DNA of 64,000 nucleotides from a bacterium (GTDB taxonomy: Bacteria > Thermotogota > Thermotogae > Mesoaciditogales > Mesoaciditogaceae), in assembly GCA_021800445.1 (NCBI GenBank), contig JAJYYZ010000003.1, positions 26,812 through 90,811 of the forward strand, read 5' to 3'. The notes under the pieces are model-generated. The model had not been told where the DNA came from. It saw nothing but the letters and a program-made list of their open reading frames with translations, and made no database searches. Made by a program: the position numbers and the translations under genes. Positions 60,295 to 64,000 of the stretch are shown here, piece after piece (the first letter of the stretch is position 1; every line of letters begins with the position of its first letter).

Positions 60295-60303
60295 TGTTAT
60301 GAT
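60295..60303 (+). promoter_or_regulatory. Extended -10 promoter of the M20 amidohydrolase-fabG pair
   Basis: TGTTATGAT on the plus strand, divergent from and interleaved with the gatA promoter; predicted start about 20 bases before the ATG at 60328. Confidence 0.5.
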
Positions 60304-60327
60304 CTTTTTGAGAAAGGAGAGCGAATT

Positions 60328-61443
60328 ATGGATATATCGGGTAAAGTCATAGAACACAGAAGATGGCTCCATAAAAATCCGGAACTTGGTTTTGAAGAAT
60401 TCAAAACGTCTGAATACATAAGAAGGCATCTTGATGATTTTGGAATACCTTACAGAAAAGTCGGTACCGGAACAATAGCGGATCTAAACGTCGGATCAAA
60501 CCAAACGATTGCTTTGAGGGCTGACATGGATGCGCTTCCGATTACGGAAATAAATGACAAACCTTACAAGTCCCAAATCGAAGGTAAAATGCATGCGTGC
60601 GGACATGATGCCCATACCGCTATGCTTTTGACGGCGGCAGAATACATGGTCAAAGAGAAAAGGCCTTCAAAGAACGTAAGATTTATCTTTCAACCTGCCG
60701 AAGAGGGCGGTTGTGGCGCGTGCGAAATGGTGAAAGCGGGATCCGTCGATGGAGTTGATATGGTCTTCGGGATTCATGTTTGGGTTGGAACCGAGTCGGG
60801 AAAATTTTCGAGTAAATCCGGTCCTTTGATGGCTGGCGTCGATGAATTAACTTTATCTGTAAAGGGAATCGGTGGACATGCGGCTTCTCCGCATCAAACT
60901 GTTAATCCGATATCAATAGGTGCAACCATCGTCAACGAACTTTACAAGATAAGACCTTTGAGAATAGATCCGCTTGAAAATGCCATCATCAACGTTACCG
61001 CTTTTAATTCGGGCAATACCTTCAACGTGGTTCCAACCGAGGCAAAGATATTTGGCACGATTCGTACTTTTTCTGACGCTACACGAAAAGATGTGATATC
61101 CAACGTTGAGAGTATGAAAGACCTTGCTCGTTCTCTCGGAGGAGATGTCGACTTAGATTTGAAAAGAATTGCTCCACCTGTTGTGAATTCAAAAGAAGGA
61201 TTTGATGAGGCTGTAAAAGTGATAAAAAACCTTGGCTTCGAATTTGAAGAAGCCTTTCCAACCATGGGATCAGAGGATTTTGCGTATTACCTTCAAAAGG
61301 TAAAGGGTGCTTTCCTCTTTTTGGGAATACATTCCGAATCAAAACATGTAGTCGCGCCGCATCACAGCCCTTATTTCGATGTTGACGAAGAAGCACTTCA
61401 ATCTGGCGTTAAATTCTTTCTTGGAATCACAGGATCAATATAG
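60328..61443 (+). CDS. M20D-family amidohydrolase (N-acyl amino acid / IAA-amino acid hydrolase type)
   Basis: Metal-dependent amidase, 371 residues from the ATG at 60328 (GGAGAG upstream; the longer frame crosses the promoter and gatA start). HRRWLHKNPELGFEEFKT, ALRADMDALPI, ACGHDAHTAMLL, FQPAEEGGCGACEM and the lid-domain GIGGHAASPHQTVNPI are standard for hippurate/acyl-amino-acid hydrolases, with the catalytic Glu in PAEEGG and Cys/His ligands present. Substrate unknown; N-acetyl-diaminopimelate deacetylase is one possibility. FabG follows after nine bases. Confidence 0.92.
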   Translation: MDISGKVIEHRRWLHKNPELGFEEFKTSEYIRRHLDDFGIPYRKVGTGTIADLNVGSNQTIALRADMDALPITEINDKPYKSQIEGKMHACGHDAHTAMLLTAAEYMVKEKRPSKNVRFIFQPAEEGGCGACEMVKAGSVDGVDMVFGIHVWVGTESGKFSSKSGPLMAGVDELTLSVKGIGGHAASPHQTVNPISIGATIVNELYKIRPLRIDPLENAIINVTAFNSGNTFNVVPTEAKIFGTIRTFSDATRKDVISNVESMKDLARSLGGDVDLDLKRIAPPVVNSKEGFDEAVKVIKNLGFEFEEAFPTMGSEDFAYYLQKVKGAFLFLGIHSESKHVVAPHHSPYFDVDEEALQSGVKFFLGITGSI

Positions 61444-61452
61444 GAGGTAAAT

Positions 61453-62184
61453 ATGAGATTAGAAGGAAAAGTGACTCTTATAACGGGAGCCGCAAGTGGT
61501 ATAGGACTTGAAACAGCAAGGATATTTATGAAAGCAGGATCGATTATAGCGGGTTGCGATTACAACGAGGAATCTCTGAAAAAAGCGCAGGCCGAATTGG
61601 GCGACAATTACAAAATATACAAGATGGATGTTTCAAAACATGACGATGTTAAATTGGTCGTTGATCAGATCGTCAAAGAACTTGGAAGGATAGATGTTCT
61701 CATCAACAATGCCGGAATAACAAAAGACAATTTTCTTGTCAGAATGTCTGAAGCGGATTTTGATGCCGTTATTTCTATAAATCTCAAAGGAGCTTACAAC
61801 GTTACACAGGCAGTTGTCCCTCATATGATGAATCAACGCAATGGTGTTATATTAAATGCGTCTTCCGTTGTAGGAATATACGGAAATATAGGTCAAACAA
61901 ATTACTCCGCTTCAAAAGCCGGCCTGATAGGTATGACAAAGACATGGTCAAAAGAACTTGCACGTTACAACATTCGCGTCAATGCCGTTGCCCCGGGCTA
62001 TATAAGAACTCCGATGACTGAAAATCTTTCTGAAAAGGTAAAAGACCTTGTGAAAGAAAAGACAGCGCTCGGTAGAATGGGAGAACCTTCGGATGTGGCA
62101 AATGCCTATCTCTTTTTATCTTCGGATGAAGCGGGATATATAACAGGTCAGGTACTTGGAATCGATGGAGGACTTACATTGTAA
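61453..62184 (+). CDS. fabG: 3-oxoacyl-[ACP] reductase-like SDR
   Basis: NADPH-type short-chain dehydrogenase, 243 residues. TGAASGIGLETARIF is the cofactor motif, NNAGITKDNFLVRMSEADFD is strongly FabG-like, and Ser in LNASSVVG with YSASKAG forms the catalytic triad. It ends GYITGQVLGIDGGLTL, the FabG terminus. Strong GGAGGT site. Reduces 3-oxoacyl-ACP in fatty acid synthesis or an acetoacyl-CoA-like substrate; separation from other fab genes and pairing with an amidohydrolase leave this open. Confidence 0.92.
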   Translation: MRLEGKVTLITGAASGIGLETARIFMKAGSIIAGCDYNEESLKKAQAELGDNYKIYKMDVSKHDDVKLVVDQIVKELGRIDVLINNAGITKDNFLVRMSEADFDAVISINLKGAYNVTQAVVPHMMNQRNGVILNASSVVGIYGNIGQTNYSASKAGLIGMTKTWSKELARYNIRVNAVAPGYIRTPMTENLSEKVKDLVKEKTALGRMGEPSDVANAYLFLSSDEAGYITGQVLGIDGGLTL

Positions 62185-62185
62185 G

Positions 62186-63382
62186 TCAAGATATAATTTG
62201 ATTTTTTTCAGATGATCTTCCAAATATCCAAAAAATAACGGTGCCCAGCAGGCCAAAAGCAAAGGCCGTCATAAAGTTATCCGCAGGAGAGGCTATCCAC
62301 AAGAAAGCGCCAGAAAGGGCTGCAATAGACACTATACCATCTCTGACAAGATAATACGCCCCAAAAGTGCCGGCCTTCTGGCCTTTTGGTGCAAAATCCA
62401 TTATCAAAGACTTTCTCGTAGGTTCCCCAAATTCTTTTAAGCCTCTTATTATGAAAGCAATAACAAGCAATTCAAAATTTCTTGAAAAGAGAAGCACAAG
62501 CGGAAAAAGCGTGAAGAAGGCGAATGTTATAACCACAAACGGCTTTTTCGTGTGCTTATCCGCAAGATAAGCAACAGGCACATAAATTATCATGGCCGTT
62601 ACCATCTCTATCGTCGTTAAAATTCCGAATTGAAATGCGCTAAGGCCATTTTTCTCTACAACCCACACAACAACAAAAGCGTATGGAATCTGCTCGCAAA
62701 ATCTCACGAATATATCGGATATCAACAATGTTCTCATTTTTTTATCTATCAAATTCTTCATCATAGATCTCATCTTGACGGGTTCTTCCTTCTTGCCTTC
62801 CTCTTTGAGGAAAGCGTTGAAAAAAAAGATTGCAACGATTGCAAACCCAATTGCGATTATGAAAGAAATTCTGACGCCATTTGTTATGCCATAGATCGCT
62901 ATCAAAATTCCTCCCGCAAGAGGGCCGAGTGCCATGGGAACCCTTCTAAATAAAGAATGCATTGAAACTCCCATAACTCTTTTGTTTTTTGGAACTGCCT
63001 CTGAGATCAAACTCATGATGGCCGGCATCGCTATTGCAGACCATGCAATGAAAAAGATGGCCCCGATAAGTACAAATAGCCATGTTGGGAATATGATGAC
63101 GAGTAAATATCCAAAAATAGACATGATGGTAAAAAAGATGAGCGATTTTTTATATCCTATTTTATCGCTGAGATAACCTCCTGGAAAGCCATAAATGGCA
63201 CCTAATAAATTTTGCATACCGCCCAAAATTCCTATTGTAATGGCACTTCCTCCGACGGCCATAAGATAAAGTGGCAGAAATTTATCTCCCATATATTGAC
63301 CTATTCCCACCAAAATAACGAGAATAAGCATCGAAGCCATGGAACGATTTAAGGCAAAAAAATCTGTGAATTTTGTTTTCAC
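62186..63382 (-). CDS. Major facilitator superfamily transporter
   Basis: Twelve-helix secondary transporter, 398 residues. The N-half motif A analogue GFPGGYLSDKIGYKKSLIFF (loop 2-3) and the C-half VAYLADKHTKKPFVV confirm the family. It starts two bases after the stop of the ChrB-like gene and is convergent with fabG. Association with a ChrB-domain protein suggests export of chromate, arsenate or another oxyanion, as seen in other genomes where these two families are neighbours or fused; direction and substrate are inference. Confidence 0.88.
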   Translation of the reverse strand: MKTKFTDFFALNRSMASMLILVILVGIGQYMGDKFLPLYLMAVGGSAITIGILGGMQNLLGAIYGFPGGYLSDKIGYKKSLIFFTIMSIFGYLLVIIFPTWLFVLIGAIFFIAWSAIAMPAIMSLISEAVPKNKRVMGVSMHSLFRRVPMALGPLAGGILIAIYGITNGVRISFIIAIGFAIVAIFFFNAFLKEEGKKEEPVKMRSMMKNLIDKKMRTLLISDIFVRFCEQIPYAFVVVWVVEKNGLSAFQFGILTTIEMVTAMIIYVPVAYLADKHTKKPFVVITFAFFTLFPLVLLFSRNFELLVIAFIIRGLKEFGEPTRKSLIMDFAPKGQKAGTFGAYYLVRDGIVSIAALSGAFLWIASPADNFMTAFAFGLLGTVIFWIFGRSSEKNQIIS

Positions 63383-63384
63383 TT

Positions 63385-63804
63385 TTATCCCAATTTCAAA
63401 GCGGCATAAAGCGTATCGTAGACTTTGAACTGCTCTTCGAGATTTTTAACGTCATCAGGGTACATTATTGAAAATCCTCTAGCTACGATCTCAAGACCGG
63501 CAGCGTAAGGGTTTGCGTCAAGATGATTTGTATCAGCCGCATTTACGATTTCCCCCATCTTTTGCAAAGCAGGATCGGTTATCTTGTATTTTTCGAGAAT
63601 TGAGACAAAAGAACAATGTCCGTCCTTATGACCGAGTTCAACGCCTTCGACATCGAAAGGGATTGCGTTTTCTCTTTGCGCTATTTCCATCACCAATGAT
63701 TTGGTTACAAACATGAATTCGGCCTGATTATCGATGAACCTTTTTATCAGCCATGGACAGGCAACCCTGTCGACATGAACGTGAGATCTCGTTATCCATT
63801 TCAT
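63385..63804 (-). CDS. ChrB C-terminal domain protein (chromate resistance associated)
   Basis: 139 residues made up only of the ChrB C-terminal domain: WITRSHVHVDRVACPWLIKR, FIDNQAEFMFV, ELGHKDGHCSFVSIL and AADTNHLDANPYAAGLEI, with conserved His, Asp and Cys likely to bind metal. The DNA-binding N-terminal part of full-length ChrB is absent, so this is a stand-alone enzyme-like domain and not a repressor. First gene of a two-gene operon with the MFS transporter, with AAGGGATG upstream of the ATG. Confidence 0.88.
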   Translation of the reverse strand: MKWITRSHVHVDRVACPWLIKRFIDNQAEFMFVTKSLVMEIAQRENAIPFDVEGVELGHKDGHCSFVSILEKYKITDPALQKMGEIVNAADTNHLDANPYAAGLEIVARGFSIMYPDDVKNLEEQFKVYDTLYAALKLG

Positions 63805-63828
63805 AAAATCATCCCTTTCTTATTTTTT

Positions 63829-63858
63829 ATTATATACTGAATTCACCTTAAAAGTCAA
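63829..63858 (-). promoter_or_regulatory. Promoter of the chrB-like/MFS operon
   Basis: Minus strand -35 TTGACT (63853-63858), 18-base spacer containing GGTGAATTC, perfect -10 TATAAT (63829-63834). One of the best hexamer pairs in the window. Confidence 0.8.
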
Positions 63859-63894
63859 ATAGTCTTTACTGTAAGCGGAGGGCAGGATGCCCTA

Positions 63895-64000
63895 AAATGG
63901 TGATCGGTGAGTAGTGAAGAGTGAGCAGTATGATTACAGATTACGCGTCACGCGTTACGAACAGTCTTTAATGTCTGAACTCTAATCTCTTTTCTACATG
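63895..64000. repeat. Low-complexity word-salad tract, copy 5 (runs off window)
   Basis: GTGATCGGTGAGTAGTGAAG, AGTGAGCAGTATGATTACAG, ATTACGCGTCACGCGTTACG; on the other strand AGAGATTAGAGTTCAGACAT. It shares ACGCGT, GATTAGAG and GACATTA words with copies 2 and 4. No gene in it; it continues past the right edge. Confidence 0.55.

Overview
The window reads as chromosome of a low-to-moderate GC anaerobe of the phylum Thermotogota, probably one of the deeper-branching acid-tolerant or moderately thermophilic lineages. This is an inference. It rests on MalG and MalF permeases with very large extracytoplasmic inserts, toga-like beta-barrel outer-membrane proteins next to an SLBB exporter, a GatAB plus AsnRS set, the serine-pyruvate aminotransferase/SerA pair, and pervasive ATGA-coupled operons. 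No plasmid, prophage or CRISPR signal was seen.

Layout. 1-1.9 kb: the str operon (rpsL-rpsG-fusA, fusA cut by the window edge) with a clear promoter. 2-5.3 kb: a DEAD-box helicase, a secreted 5'-nucleotidase and tRNA-Pro(UGG). 5.3-14 kb: malE-malF-malG followed by an alkaline-phosphatase-superfamily phosphodiesterase, a membrane protein, acpS and a SAM hydrolase, behind a promoter with a perfect 16-bp operator-like palindrome. 14-17.3 kb: YitT-like membrane protein, GH13 amylase and GT2 glycosyltransferase. 17.3-23.7 kb: a LacI-regulated ribose-type operon (lacI-rbsA-rbsC-rbsB-rbsK-SDR) with a LacI-type operator at its promoter. 23.8-30.6 kb: an ABC-2 exporter, a CDF metal exporter with an all-Asp site, a K+ channel, a HAD hydrolase and alaS with a long hairpin in its leader.

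30.8-38.9 kb is the most unusual metabolic block: one tightly coupled operon, in transcription order aminotransferase-serA-ygeY-ygeW-hyuA-ssnA-preA-like. It resembles the E. coli ygeW/ygeY/hyuA/ssnA cluster tied to anaerobic purine (urate) breakdown. Here it lacks ygfK, ygeX and xanthine dehydrogenase, gains an Fe-S dihydropyrimidine-dehydrogenase-like protein, and is fused to the serine/glyoxylate transamination pair. 39-45.8 kb: a cell-envelope block (beta-propeller lipoprotein, Wzi-like barrel, second barrel, five-repeat SLBB exporter), probably for polysaccharide export, mixed with gene wreckage (PIN-toxin pseudogene, IS110 scrap). 46-52.5 kb: asnS-ruvB-yggT-nadK-sigma54-type activator-glyA. 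53-64 kb: EamA transporter, a SHOCT protein, gatA-gatB-folP-folK-nadE, an M20 amidohydrolase with FabG, and an MFS/ChrB pair.

Three dispersed repeat families run through the intergenic gaps: seven copies of a ~56-bp hairpin element that looks like an IS200/IS605 right end (two of them supply a stop or start codon to neighbouring genes, one may supply part of a promoter); low-complexity word-salad tracts built from variants of a few short words; and short inverted repeats of the type ATCCCGC...GCGGGAT. Nothing in the window is a wholly unfamiliar protein system. The ureide operon and the IS605-end family are the best candidates for undescribed biology.
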